Shown piece after piece: positions 1 through 5,929 of a DNA stretch of 6,135 bases. Numbering within the stretch: position 1 is the stretch's first letter; every line of letters begins with the position of its first letter. The notes under the pieces were generated by a model. It made no database searches. It was not told the DNA's origin and worked only from the letters and a program-made list of their open reading frames with translations. The DNA is from Actinomycetota bacterium (lineage in GTDB: Bacteria > Actinomycetota > UBA4738). Both the position numbers and the translations under genes were made by a program. Location of the stretch: assembly GCA_005888465.1 (NCBI GenBank), contig VAYJ01000057.1, forward strand, positions 15,380 through 21,514, written 5' to 3'.

Positions 1-1
1 C

Positions 2-784
2 AACTCGATCCGTTCGCTCCACCGCGCGCTCTCCTTCGAAGAGGAGCGCCACCGCGCCGCCCTCGCCGCGGGGCAGCCGCTCCTGCAGGAGACGCGGCAC
101 TGGGACGAGCACGCCGGGGTCACGACCCACGGCCGGTCGAAGGAGTTTGCGTTCGACTACCGCTACTTCCCCGAACCCGATCTCTCGCCGATCGAGCCCG
201 ACGCGACCTGGATCGAATCGCTGCGGGCAGACCTCCCCGAGCTGCCGGCGGCGCGCCGCGCCCGGTACGTCGCGGACCTCGGGGTGGACGCCCGGCAGGC
301 TGCCCTGGTGGGGGCCTCTCCGGAGTGGGCAGGCTTCTTCGACCGCGTCGTGGCCCTGGGCGCCGACCCCCGCGCGGCCGCGAACTGGCTGACGGGCGAC
401 CTCGCGGGCCTGCTGAACGAGTCGAGGACCGAGCTCGCCGACGCCCGCGTCACGCCGCAGCACCTGGCGGACCTGCTGGCGCTCCTCGCGGCCGGGGACG
501 TCTCCTCGGCCGGGGCGAAGAGCGCGCTCGCGCAGGCGTTCGCCACCGGTGCCCCGATCGCGGACATCGTCGAGGCGAGCGGGCTCCGGCAGGTCTCGGA
601 CGCGGCGGCCCTCGAGGCGATCGTCCAGGAGGTCATCGCCGAGAATCCCGGGCCCGTCGCCCAGTTCCGGGGAGGCAAGGATGGCGCCATCAACGCGCTC
701 GTCGGCCAGGTCATGAAGCGTACGCGTGGCTCCGCGAACCCCTCGGTCGCGGCCGAGCTCCTTCGGGCTCGCCTGTCCACCTGA
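2..784 (+). CDS. gatB: Asp-tRNA(Asn)/Glu-tRNA(Gln) amidotransferase subunit B, C-terminal part
   Basis: This is the last 260 residues of GatB, the GatCAB subunit that binds the misacylated tRNA, phosphorylates its side-chain carboxylate and, with ammonia from GatA, amidates Glu-tRNA(Gln) or Asp-tRNA(Asn) in the cytoplasm. The open frame runs in from the left edge, so the start and roughly the first 45% of a usual ~480-residue protein lie outside. Visible hallmarks are NSIRSLHRAL at the edge, QETRHWDE, and DYRYFPEPDL, all from the end of the catalytic cradle domain. They are followed by the helical and YqeY-like tail, with GKDGAINALVGQVMKRTRG and ANPSVAAELL near the C-terminus. The tail is intact and ends at a TGA at 782-784. 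GatA and GatC are not in view. Identification is by recognised family motifs and is very secure; whether it serves Gln, Asn or both cannot be read here. Confidence 0.97.
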   Translation, partial: NSIRSLHRALSFEEERHRAALAAGQPLLQETRHWDEHAGVTTHGRSKEFAFDYRYFPEPDLSPIEPDATWIESLRADLPELPAARRARYVADLGVDARQAALVGASPEWAGFFDRVVALGADPRAAANWLTGDLAGLLNESRTELADARVTPQHLADLLALLAAGDVSSAGAKSALAQAFATGAPIADIVEASGLRQVSDAAALEAIVQEVIAENPGPVAQFRGGKDGAINALVGQVMKRTRGSANPSVAAELLRARLST

Positions 785-795
785 GCGTCCCCTTG

Positions 796-812
796 CCCGG
801 TGATCCGCCGGG
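796..812 (+). terminator. GC-rich hairpin after gatB, possible weak terminator or attenuator
   Basis: CCCGGTG pairs with CGCCGGG around a three-base loop (ATC): seven pairs, one of them a G-U. It lies 12 bases past the gatB stop and ends 42 bases before the next start codon. There is no T-tract after it, so it is not a classical intrinsic terminator. In a genome this GC-rich such a palindrome may also arise by chance. It may separate gatB transcription from the downstream genes, but that is inference. Confidence 0.3.
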
Positions 813-842
813 GGCGATGATGCGAACGCTGGAGGGGTTCCC

Positions 843-850
843 AGGGGAGG
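843..850 (+). promoter_or_regulatory. Ribosome binding site deciding the GTG start of the diiron protein
   Basis: AGGGGAGG, a strong purine-rich Shine-Dalgarno match, sits four bases before the GTG at 855 (the GGAGG core at 846-850). It favours this start over the other in-frame start candidates inside the gene. Confidence 0.7.
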
Positions 851-854
851 GGTC

Positions 855-1748
855 GTGGACGAGTTCGACCTGGACAAGTACCTGCGGGTGTCGAAGAAGG
901 TGGACCTCTCCGGCGTCGCGTGGGGCCGGATCGCCGAGCACGCGCTGGCGGTGGACGAGGCACGCTGCCTCGCCTACATGATGGACATCGAGTCCCACAC
1001 GATCATCTTCCTGCGCGACCTGCTCGCGACGCGCGCGGCCTTCGACCCCGACGTGACGGCGTTCCTCTCGTGCTGGGTGTACGAGGAGCTGTGGCACGGC
1101 GAAGCGTTCAGCCGGTTCCTGGGCGAGGCGGGCTACGACCTGGGCCCGGACCGCGAGCGCGTGTGGGGCGACGCGCCCTACCCGTCGCGCCGGATGCGCA
1201 ACACGTGGATCCGCCGCAAAGTTGGCGCGAAGGGCTACGTGAGCCACGTCGCGACGCTCGGGGCCGCGGCCGTGTTCAAGGACTTCGTCGCCCTGCACAT
1301 GACGTGGGGCTGCCTGAACGAGCTCAACACGCTCTCCGCGTACCATCGGCTCATCGCGAAGTCCTCGCATCCCGTGCTGGTGCAGCTCCTCGAGCGCATC
1401 ATCAAGGACGAACGCCGGCACTTCGCGTTCTACCGCTCGCAGGCCCGTAGGCGCCTCGCGCGGAGCACCCAGGCCCGCACCGTCACCCGATGGGCGATGG
1501 AGCACCTGTGGGCGCCGGTCGGCACGGGCGTGCGCCCGCAGGAGGAGACCGATCACGTCATCGCGTTCCTGTTCGGCGACGAGGACGGGTTGACCGCCAC
1601 GCGCGAGATGGACGATACGATGCGCGAGCTCCCCGGATTCGCCGGCTCCACGCTCTGTCTCGACGCCCGCCGCGCGACCCTCGCGCGCGTCCACGGCCAC
1701 GCGTCGCGGGCGCGCCTCGCGACACCCTTTGCCGCCTATCGTTCCTGA
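855..1748 (+). CDS. Ferritin-like diiron protein, putative oxidase/desaturase-type, substrate unknown
   Basis: This 297-residue soluble protein starts at GTG behind a strong ribosome binding site. It shows the metal-ligand pattern of a four-helix-bundle diiron enzyme: E46 in helix 1 (DIESHTIIFLRDLL), E78-x-x-H81 in helix 2 (YEELWHGEAF), E156 in helix 3 (CLNELNTLSAYHRL) and E186-x-x-H189 in helix 4 (KDERRHFAFY). The spacings (32, 75 and 30 residues between ligand sets) fall within the range known for diiron oxygen-activating enzymes such as R2 ribonucleotide reductase, acyl-ACP desaturases and AurF-type N-oxygenases. The pair of ExxH motifs argues against a plain ferritin cage. No signal peptide or membrane segment is visible. 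Residues after about 200 form an arginine-rich tail of unclear role. It shares its reading frame with the next gene, separated by one TGA and five codons. The family call is firm; substrate and reaction are unknown. Confidence 0.82.
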   Translation: MDEFDLDKYLRVSKKVDLSGVAWGRIAEHALAVDEARCLAYMMDIESHTIIFLRDLLATRAAFDPDVTAFLSCWVYEELWHGEAFSRFLGEAGYDLGPDRERVWGDAPYPSRRMRNTWIRRKVGAKGYVSHVATLGAAAVFKDFVALHMTWGCLNELNTLSAYHRLIAKSSHPVLVQLLERIIKDERRHFAFYRSQARRRLARSTQARTVTRWAMEHLWAPVGTGVRPQEETDHVIAFLFGDEDGLTATREMDDTMRELPGFAGSTLCLDARRATLARVHGHASRARLATPFAAYRS

Positions 1749-1754
1749 TACGCT
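1728..1754 (+). promoter_or_regulatory. Possible promoter for a leaderless aminotransferase/serA transcript
   Basis: A TAnnnT-type -10 box (TACGCT, 1749-1754) lies nine bases before the GTG at 1764, with a poor -35 candidate (TTTGCC, 1728-1733) 15 bases upstream of it. That spacing would place the transcription start at or next to the GTG, giving a leaderless mRNA. This would explain the lack of a good Shine-Dalgarno sequence there. Short boxes like these occur by chance, so this is tentative; the gene may equally be co-transcribed from upstream. Confidence 0.25.
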
Positions 1755-1763
1755 GGCCGGGTC

Positions 1764-2915
1764 GTGGACAAGCCCGAGATCATCATGGCGCCCGGGCCGA
1801 CTCCGGTCCCGCCCGAGGTGTTCCTGGCCCAGGGCAGCCCCCTCGTCTACCATCGCGGTCCGGGCTACGGCGACCTGCTTCGTGAGGTCACCGAGAGCCT
1901 GCAGCGCGCGGCGCACACCTCGAACGACATCCTGATCTTCGCGTCGTCGGGGACGGGCGGCCTCGAGTCCGCCGTCGCGAACCTCCTGTCGCCGGGTGAC
2001 CGCGTCGTCGTGCCGGTTGCCGGATTCTTCGGCGAGCGCTTCGCGAAGATCGCCCGCGCATTCGGCGCCGACGTGCGCACGATCGATTACGAGTGGGGGA
2101 GCGCGGTCCGCGCGGAGGACGTGGGGAGGGCGCTCGACGGGGCCCCGGCGAAGGCCGTGCTCATGCAGCAGAGCGAGACCTCCACCGGCGTCATCCACGA
2201 CGTCGAAGCAGTTGGTCGCGTGACGCGCGACGCCGGCGTCCTCCTGGTGGTCGACGTGGTCTCGAGCCTCGGCGCAGTCCCGTACGACGGCGACGCGTGG
2301 GGGGTCGACGTCGCGATCGGCGGCTCCCAGAAGGCGTTCTCGGCGACGCCGGGGCTCTCGTTCGTGTCGATCTCGCCGGCCGCGTGGGAAGTGTCCCGTT
2401 CGGCCACGAACCCGAGGTTCTACTTCGACTGGGCCGCCTACAAGAAGTCCTACGATCAGCCGAGCCCCGAGAACCCCTTCACGCCCGCCATCTCGCTCAT
2501 GCTCGGGATGCGTGCGGCGCTCCGCCGCTACTTCGACGAGGGCCCGGAGAACGTGTTGCGCCGGCATCAGCTCCTGTCGCACGCGACGAAGGAGGGCGTG
2601 CGGGCGCTCGGCCTGGACCTCTCGGGCGAGCACCCGGAGCGCGCGTGGGCCGTCACCGCCGTGCGCGCGCCCGAGGGGATCGACGGCGACGAGCTGGTCG
2701 CGAAGGTGCGCGCCGACCACTCGATCATCCTCGCGCCGGGGCAGGGCCCCCTGAAGGGGAAAGTCTTCCGGATCGGGCATCTCGGCTACTACGACCGGTT
2801 CGACATCATCCGGTGCCTCGCGGCCCTCGAGCTCACGCTCGACGCCATGGGCTACCCGGTGAAGCGAGGTGCCGCCGTCGCGGCGGCGGAGACCGTCTTC
2901 GCCGAAGCCCCGTGA
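1764..2915 (+). CDS. Class V PLP-dependent aminotransferase, probable phosphoserine (SerC-replacing) transaminase
   Basis: This 383-residue fold-type I aminotransferase belongs to the serine-glyoxylate/alanine-glyoxylate (COG0075, PucG-like) family. In order it shows an APGPTPVPPEV start, HRGPGY with H30-R31, the phosphate-binding SSGTGGLES (61-69), SETSTG (137-142), the cofactor-ring aspartate D164 in VVDVVSSLG, the Schiff-base lysine K190 in GGSQKAF, and R336 in FRIGHLGYYD, expected to bind the substrate carboxylate. Its stop overlaps the start of serA by four bases, so the likely job is transamination of 3-phosphohydroxypyruvate to phosphoserine with glutamate. Relatives in this family, such as the M. 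jannaschii enzyme paired with SerA, are known to fill the SerC role. Serine-glyoxylate or alanine-glyoxylate activity remains possible. GTG at 1764 is the first start after an in-frame stop at 1746 but has a poor ribosome site; ATG at 1785 (residue 8) is an alternative. Confidence 0.9.
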   Translation: MDKPEIIMAPGPTPVPPEVFLAQGSPLVYHRGPGYGDLLREVTESLQRAAHTSNDILIFASSGTGGLESAVANLLSPGDRVVVPVAGFFGERFAKIARAFGADVRTIDYEWGSAVRAEDVGRALDGAPAKAVLMQQSETSTGVIHDVEAVGRVTRDAGVLLVVDVVSSLGAVPYDGDAWGVDVAIGGSQKAFSATPGLSFVSISPAAWEVSRSATNPRFYFDWAAYKKSYDQPSPENPFTPAISLMLGMRAALRRYFDEGPENVLRRHQLLSHATKEGVRALGLDLSGEHPERAWAVTAVRAPEGIDGDELVAKVRADHSIILAPGQGPLKGKVFRIGHLGYYDRFDIIRCLAALELTLDAMGYPVKRGAAVAAAETVFAEAP

Positions 2916-4498
2916 GGGTCCTCGTCTCCGAGCCCCTGTCCGACGCCGGCCTCGAGCTGCTCCGCCGCGACCACGAGGTTGACGTCCGGCCCGAGCTCGC
3001 CGTGGAGGGGCTCGCCGAAGCCATCGAGCCGTACGACGCCCTGATCGTCCGGTCCCAGACGAAGGTCACCGACGAAGTGCTCGGGCGGGGTTCGTCGCTC
3101 AAGGTCGTCGGGCGCGCAGGGATCGGCCTGGACAACGTGGACGTCGAGGCCGCCACCCGCCGGGGGATCATCGTGGTGAACGCGCCGCAGTCGAATATCG
3201 TCTCGGCGGCTGAGCACACGATCGGCCTGCTGCTCGCGCAGGCGCGCAACATCCCCCAGGGGCACGCAGCGCTCACGGCGGGCGCGTGGGAGCGGACGCG
3301 CTTCCAGGGGATCGAGCTCATGGGCAAGACGCTCGGGGTCATCGGCCTGGGCCGGGTCGGCGCCATGGTCGCCCAGCGCGCGCTCGCGTTCGGCATGCGG
3401 ATCATCGCGTACGACCCGTACGTGTCGAAGGAGCGGGCGCGAACGCTGGGGATCGAGCTCACGCCGAGCCTCGAGGCGCTCCTGGTCCAGGCCGACATCG
3501 TGACGATCCACCTGCCCCGCACCGCCGAGACTGAGGGGCTGATCGGCGAACGCGAGCTGCAGCTGATGAAGGAGGGCGCCCGGATCGTGAACACGTCCCG
3601 CGGCGGCATCATCGACGAGCGCGCGCTGGTCTCGGCGCTTCGCGAGGGCAGGCTCGCGGGAGCGGCGATCGACGTCTTCGCCTCCGAACCCGTGTCGCCC
3701 TCGCATCCGCTGCTGCACCTCGACCGCGTCGTCGTCACCCCGCACCTGGGCGCCGCGACCCAGGAGGCGCAAGACAAGGCCGGGACGGCGATCGCCGAGA
3801 TGGTGGCGCTCGCGCTACGCGGGGAGTTCGTCCCCTACGCGGTGAACATCGCCGCGGCGGGCGAGATCCACGAGGAGGTACGGCCGTTCGTACCCCTCGC
3901 TGAGAAGCTGGGAGCGGTCCTCACCGGCATCGCCGAGGGCCCGATGCGGCTGCTGGAGGCCGAATATCTGGGGCGGCTGGCGGAGCACGACACGCGCGCG
4001 CTCACGCTCGCGGCGCTCAAAGGCGCGCTCGCGCCGGTCGTGGACGAGCCGGTGTCGTTCGTCAACGCCCCGGTCATCGCCCGCGACCGCGGGCTCCACG
4101 TCTCCGAGCGAAAATCCACCGCCGCGCGCGACTACGTGAACCTGGTCTCCCTGCGCGCGGAGACCGAGGCGGGCGAGGTCGCGGTCGCCGGGACGCTCGT
4201 CGGCGCGCGAGGCGGAGAGCGTCTGGTCCAGGTGTACGGGTTCGATCTGGACATGGCGCCGGCCCGGCACCTCGCGTTCCTCCTCTACGAGGACCGCCCG
4301 GGCGTCATCGGCACCGTCGGCACGCTGCTCGGCGCGGCGGGGATCAACATCGCGAGCATGGAGGTGGGGCGGCGCGACCAGGGCGGCCCGGCCCTCATGG
4401 CGCTCGCCGTGGACCTCCCCATCCCGCCCGAGGTCCTCGGCCGCATCGCGTCGGAGATCGGGGCGACGCGAGCCCGGGCGCTGCTGCTTCCCGTCTGA
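2912..4498 (+). CDS. serA: D-3-phosphoglycerate dehydrogenase, long ASB-ACT form
   Basis: SerA catalyses the first step of the phosphorylated serine pathway, NAD-dependent oxidation of 3-phosphoglycerate to 3-phosphohydroxypyruvate. At 528 residues it is the long type, as in Mycobacterium tuberculosis. The substrate-binding lobe is about 1-98 plus 282-310, with GRAGIGLDNVD at 67-77. The Rossmann domain covers about 99-281, with GLGRVG at 145-150 and D168 (AYDPY) placed to favour NAD over NADP. The catalytic set is R230 (NTSRGGIID), E259 (DVFASEP) and H278 (TPHLGAAT). The ASB domain spans about 318-445 and a C-terminal ACT domain about 453-528 (EDRPGVIGTVGTLL, GINIASMEVGR). ACT domains in this family usually mediate serine feedback inhibition. 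The GTG start lies inside the aminotransferase stop (GTGA), with no clear ribosome site, which suggests translational coupling. The frame is open far upstream, but homology begins at this GTG (VRVLVSEPLSDAGLELL). Confidence 0.97.
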   Translation: MRVLVSEPLSDAGLELLRRDHEVDVRPELAVEGLAEAIEPYDALIVRSQTKVTDEVLGRGSSLKVVGRAGIGLDNVDVEAATRRGIIVVNAPQSNIVSAAEHTIGLLLAQARNIPQGHAALTAGAWERTRFQGIELMGKTLGVIGLGRVGAMVAQRALAFGMRIIAYDPYVSKERARTLGIELTPSLEALLVQADIVTIHLPRTAETEGLIGERELQLMKEGARIVNTSRGGIIDERALVSALREGRLAGAAIDVFASEPVSPSHPLLHLDRVVVTPHLGAATQEAQDKAGTAIAEMVALALRGEFVPYAVNIAAAGEIHEEVRPFVPLAEKLGAVLTGIAEGPMRLLEAEYLGRLAEHDTRALTLAALKGALAPVVDEPVSFVNAPVIARDRGLHVSERKSTAARDYVNLVSLRAETEAGEVAVAGTLVGARGGERLVQVYGFDLDMAPARHLAFLLYEDRPGVIGTVGTLLGAAGINIASMEVGRRDQGGPALMALAVDLPIPPEVLGRIASEIGATRARALLLPV

Positions 4499-4510
4499 CT
4501 CGTCGGCCAC

Positions 4511-4918
4511 TCAGGCCGCCGGGGCGACCTCCGAGGTGCAGAACGCGCACCGCCGCGCCTCGATCGGGATCTCGCTCAGGCACTCGCGACACTTCTTCGT
4601 CGTCGGATCCGCCGGGGGCTCCTTGCGCGCACGCTGCGTCATCGCGTTCACCGGCTTGACGACGAAGAAGAAGATGGCCACCGCGATCGCCACGAAGGCG
4701 ATCACCACGTTGATGAAGTCGCCGTACTTGAACGTGCTCTTGTGGATAGTGAACGTGAGCGCCGAGAAGTCCGGCTTGCCGATGATCGCCGCGATGATCG
4801 GGGTGATGAGGTCCGCCACGAGGGCGGTGACGACGGCGCCGAAGGCCGCGCCGATCACGATCCCGACCGCGAGATCCACGACGTTCCCGCGCAGCAGGAA
4901 CTGCTTGAAGTCCTTCAT
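4511..4918 (-). CDS. mscL: Large-conductance mechanosensitive channel MscL with C-terminal zinc-ribbon-like tail
   Basis: This 135-residue homopentameric inner-membrane channel opens under membrane tension to release solutes during hypo-osmotic shock. The N-terminal amphipathic helix (MKDFKQFLLRGNVVDLAVG) leads into the pore-lining first membrane helix (about 14-46). That helix contains IGAAFG, with G23 at the usual hydrophobic-gate position. A short external loop (about 47-63) and a second membrane helix (about 66-92) follow, ending in KPVNAM. The cytoplasmic tail then carries two CxxC pairs (C110/C113 and C124/C127) in KCRECLSEIPIEARRCAFC, a probable zinc ribbon absent from E. coli MscL. 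ATG at 4918 is preferred because family homology begins there and a GGGAGG lies about nine bases upstream; the frame extends open to an ATG at 5005 without homology. The gene converges on serA with a 12-base gap and diverges from ilvE. Confidence 0.96.
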   Translation of the reverse strand: MKDFKQFLLRGNVVDLAVGIVIGAAFGAVVTALVADLITPIIAAIIGKPDFSALTFTIHKSTFKYGDFINVVIAFVAIAVAIFFFVVKPVNAMTQRARKEPPADPTTKKCRECLSEIPIEARRCAFCTSEVAPAA

Positions 4919-4969
4919 GAGCCCCGGCCTCCCGTTCGTCCTCGTGGCCGCCCTCGCCGGGCGGCAAGG

Positions 4970-4996
4970 CTGACACCGTACCGAGGCCGCTATCCT
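4970..4996 (+). promoter_or_regulatory. Candidate ilvE promoter in the mscL-ilvE divergent gap
   Basis: CTGACA (4970-4975) resembles a -35 box and TATCCT (4991-4996) a -10 box, separated by 15 bases, which is short of the usual 17. A transcript starting near 5003 would have a leader of about 25 bases containing the ribosome site. The 110-base gap between the divergent mscL and ilvE starts must hold promoters for both genes. No convincing minus-strand promoter or regulator operator was found in it. Confidence 0.35.
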
Positions 4997-5014
4997 CATG
5001 TCCAAATCACGCCG

Positions 5015-5021
5015 AAGGAGG
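5015..5021 (+). promoter_or_regulatory. Strong ribosome binding site of ilvE
   Basis: AAGGAGG, a near-perfect Shine-Dalgarno sequence, lies seven bases before the GTG at 5029. It fixes this GTG as the ilvE start, in agreement with the family N-terminus VPIQPVDKIWMDGKLLDW. Confidence 0.85.
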
Positions 5022-5028
5022 CCACCCG

Positions 5029-5929
5029 GTGCCGATTCAGCCCGTCGACAAGATCTGGATGGACGGCAAGCTGCTGGACTGGGAGGACGCGACGGTGCAC
5101 GTCCTCACCCACGCGCTGCACTACGGGAGCGGCGCGTTCGAAGGGGTCCGCGCCTATGAGACATCCCGCGGGCCGGCCATCTTCCGTCTCTCCGATCACG
5201 TGCGTCGGCTGTTTCGGTCCTGCCACGTCTACCAGATGGAGATCCCCTTTTCCCAGGAGGAGGTCTTCCAGGCGGTCGTCGACACGGTGCGGGCGAACGG
5301 CCTTCGCTCCTGCTACATCCGTCCCCTCGTCTATCGCGGCTACGGCGAGATGGGTCTGAACCCGTTGTTCGCGCCCGTAAACGTCACCGTCGCGTGCTGG
5401 CCCTGGGGCTCCTACTTGGGCGACGAGGGCCTGCAGAAGGGCGTCCGGGCGAAGATCTCGTCCTGGAAGCGAACCGACCACAACATCCTGCCCCCCGGCG
5501 CCAAGGCGACCGGGCAGTACATCAACTCCGGGCTCGCGAAGGTGGAGGCCGTGAACGCCGGCTACGACGAGGCGATCATGCTGAACATGGCCGGCTACGT
5601 CACCGACGGCTCCGGCGAGAACGTGTTCATCGTCAAGGACGGCGCGCTGCACACGCCGCCGTTTCAGGCGGGCTGTCTGGACGGGATCACACGGGACTCG
5701 ATCATGAAGATCGCACGCGACCTCCAAATCCACGTCCACGAGCGCAACCTGTCGCGCCTGGACCTCTACAACCGCCGCCGAGGTCGTCGCGATCCGCGAG
5801 GTGGACGACCGCGCCGTCGGCACGAACGGCCCCGGCCGGATCACGAAGGAGCTTCAGCGTGTCTTCTTCGCCGCGGCGCACGGCGAGGACCCGCGCTACG
5901 AGTCCTGGTTGACGTTCGTCGAGGCGTAG
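5029..5929 (+). CDS. ilvE: Branched-chain amino acid aminotransferase, frame broken near the C-terminus
   Basis: IlvE is a fold-type IV PLP enzyme that makes Leu, Ile and Val from their 2-oxo acids and glutamate. From the GTG at 5029 the frame is a clear IlvE for 247 residues: IWMDGKLLDW, HALHYGSGAFEGVRAYE, RPLVYRGYGEMGL, KISSWKRTDHN, the PLP lysine K159 in PGAKATGQY (codon 5503-5505), TDGSGENVFIVKDG (E197), TPP and CLDGITRDSIMKIARDL. At 5769, after LSRLDLY, the protein stops matching. The rest of the family C-terminus, TAAEVVAIREVDDRAVG to EDPRYESWLTFVEA, resumes at 5771 in another frame and ends at TAG 5927-5929. About nine residues (family LADEVFxxG) are missing. As written, the first frame runs on without a stop to the right edge, over unrelated sequence. 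This is either a real inactivating deletion or an assembly/sequencing error; the fresh-looking homology on both sides favours a recent change or an error. Confidence 0.9.
5767..5773 (+). other. Deletion/frameshift junction inside ilvE
   Basis: The codon TAC (5767-5769, the Y of LDLY) is joined by a single A to ACC (5771-5773, the T of TAAEV). In E. coli IlvE nine residues, LADEVFMSG, lie between the matching Y and T. One base instead of 27 implies a net loss of about 26 bases and a shift of frame from 1 to 2. The lost segment would be a beta strand of the cofactor domain next to the phosphate-binding Gly-Thr-Ala. Confidence 0.8.

Noticed and set aside
163..963. A 266-codon minus-strand open frame over gatB
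   Set aside because: Its Arg/Pro/Ser/Ala-rich low-complexity composition and position opposite clear GatB homology mark it as a codon-bias shadow.
711..2780. A 689-codon open frame on the minus strand across the diiron protein and aminotransferase
   Set aside because: It is rich in Arg, Ala, Asp, Val and His with no domain I recognise, and it lies opposite two well-supported genes. Long antisense frames are expected in DNA with GC-biased third codon positions.
2093..2911. An upstream in-frame extension of serA by 273 codons
   Set aside because: The extra residues are Arg/Gly-rich nonsense that overlaps the aminotransferase in another frame. SerA homology begins at the GTG at 2912.
4504..4518. 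CGGCC-ACTCA-GGCCG inverted repeat between serA and mscL as a bidirectional terminator
   Set aside because: The stem is only five pairs with no T-tract on either side, and the loop contains the mscL stop codon. It is too weak to call in GC-rich sequence, although termination is needed here.
4919..5005. A longer MscL start at 5005, adding 29 residues
   Set aside because: The added segment matches nothing in MscL and would cross the ilvE leader. The ATG at 4918 matches the family N-terminus and has its own ribosome site.
5767..5773. Programmed ribosomal frameshifting in ilvE
   Set aside because: There is no slippery heptamer, and a simple frame change would still leave about nine conserved residues missing, so a deletion or error explains the site better.
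5394..5912. A 172-codon plus-strand open frame inside ilvE
   Set aside because: Its Arg/Pro/Gly-rich sequence has no recognisable domain and lies in a frame different from both parts of ilvE.
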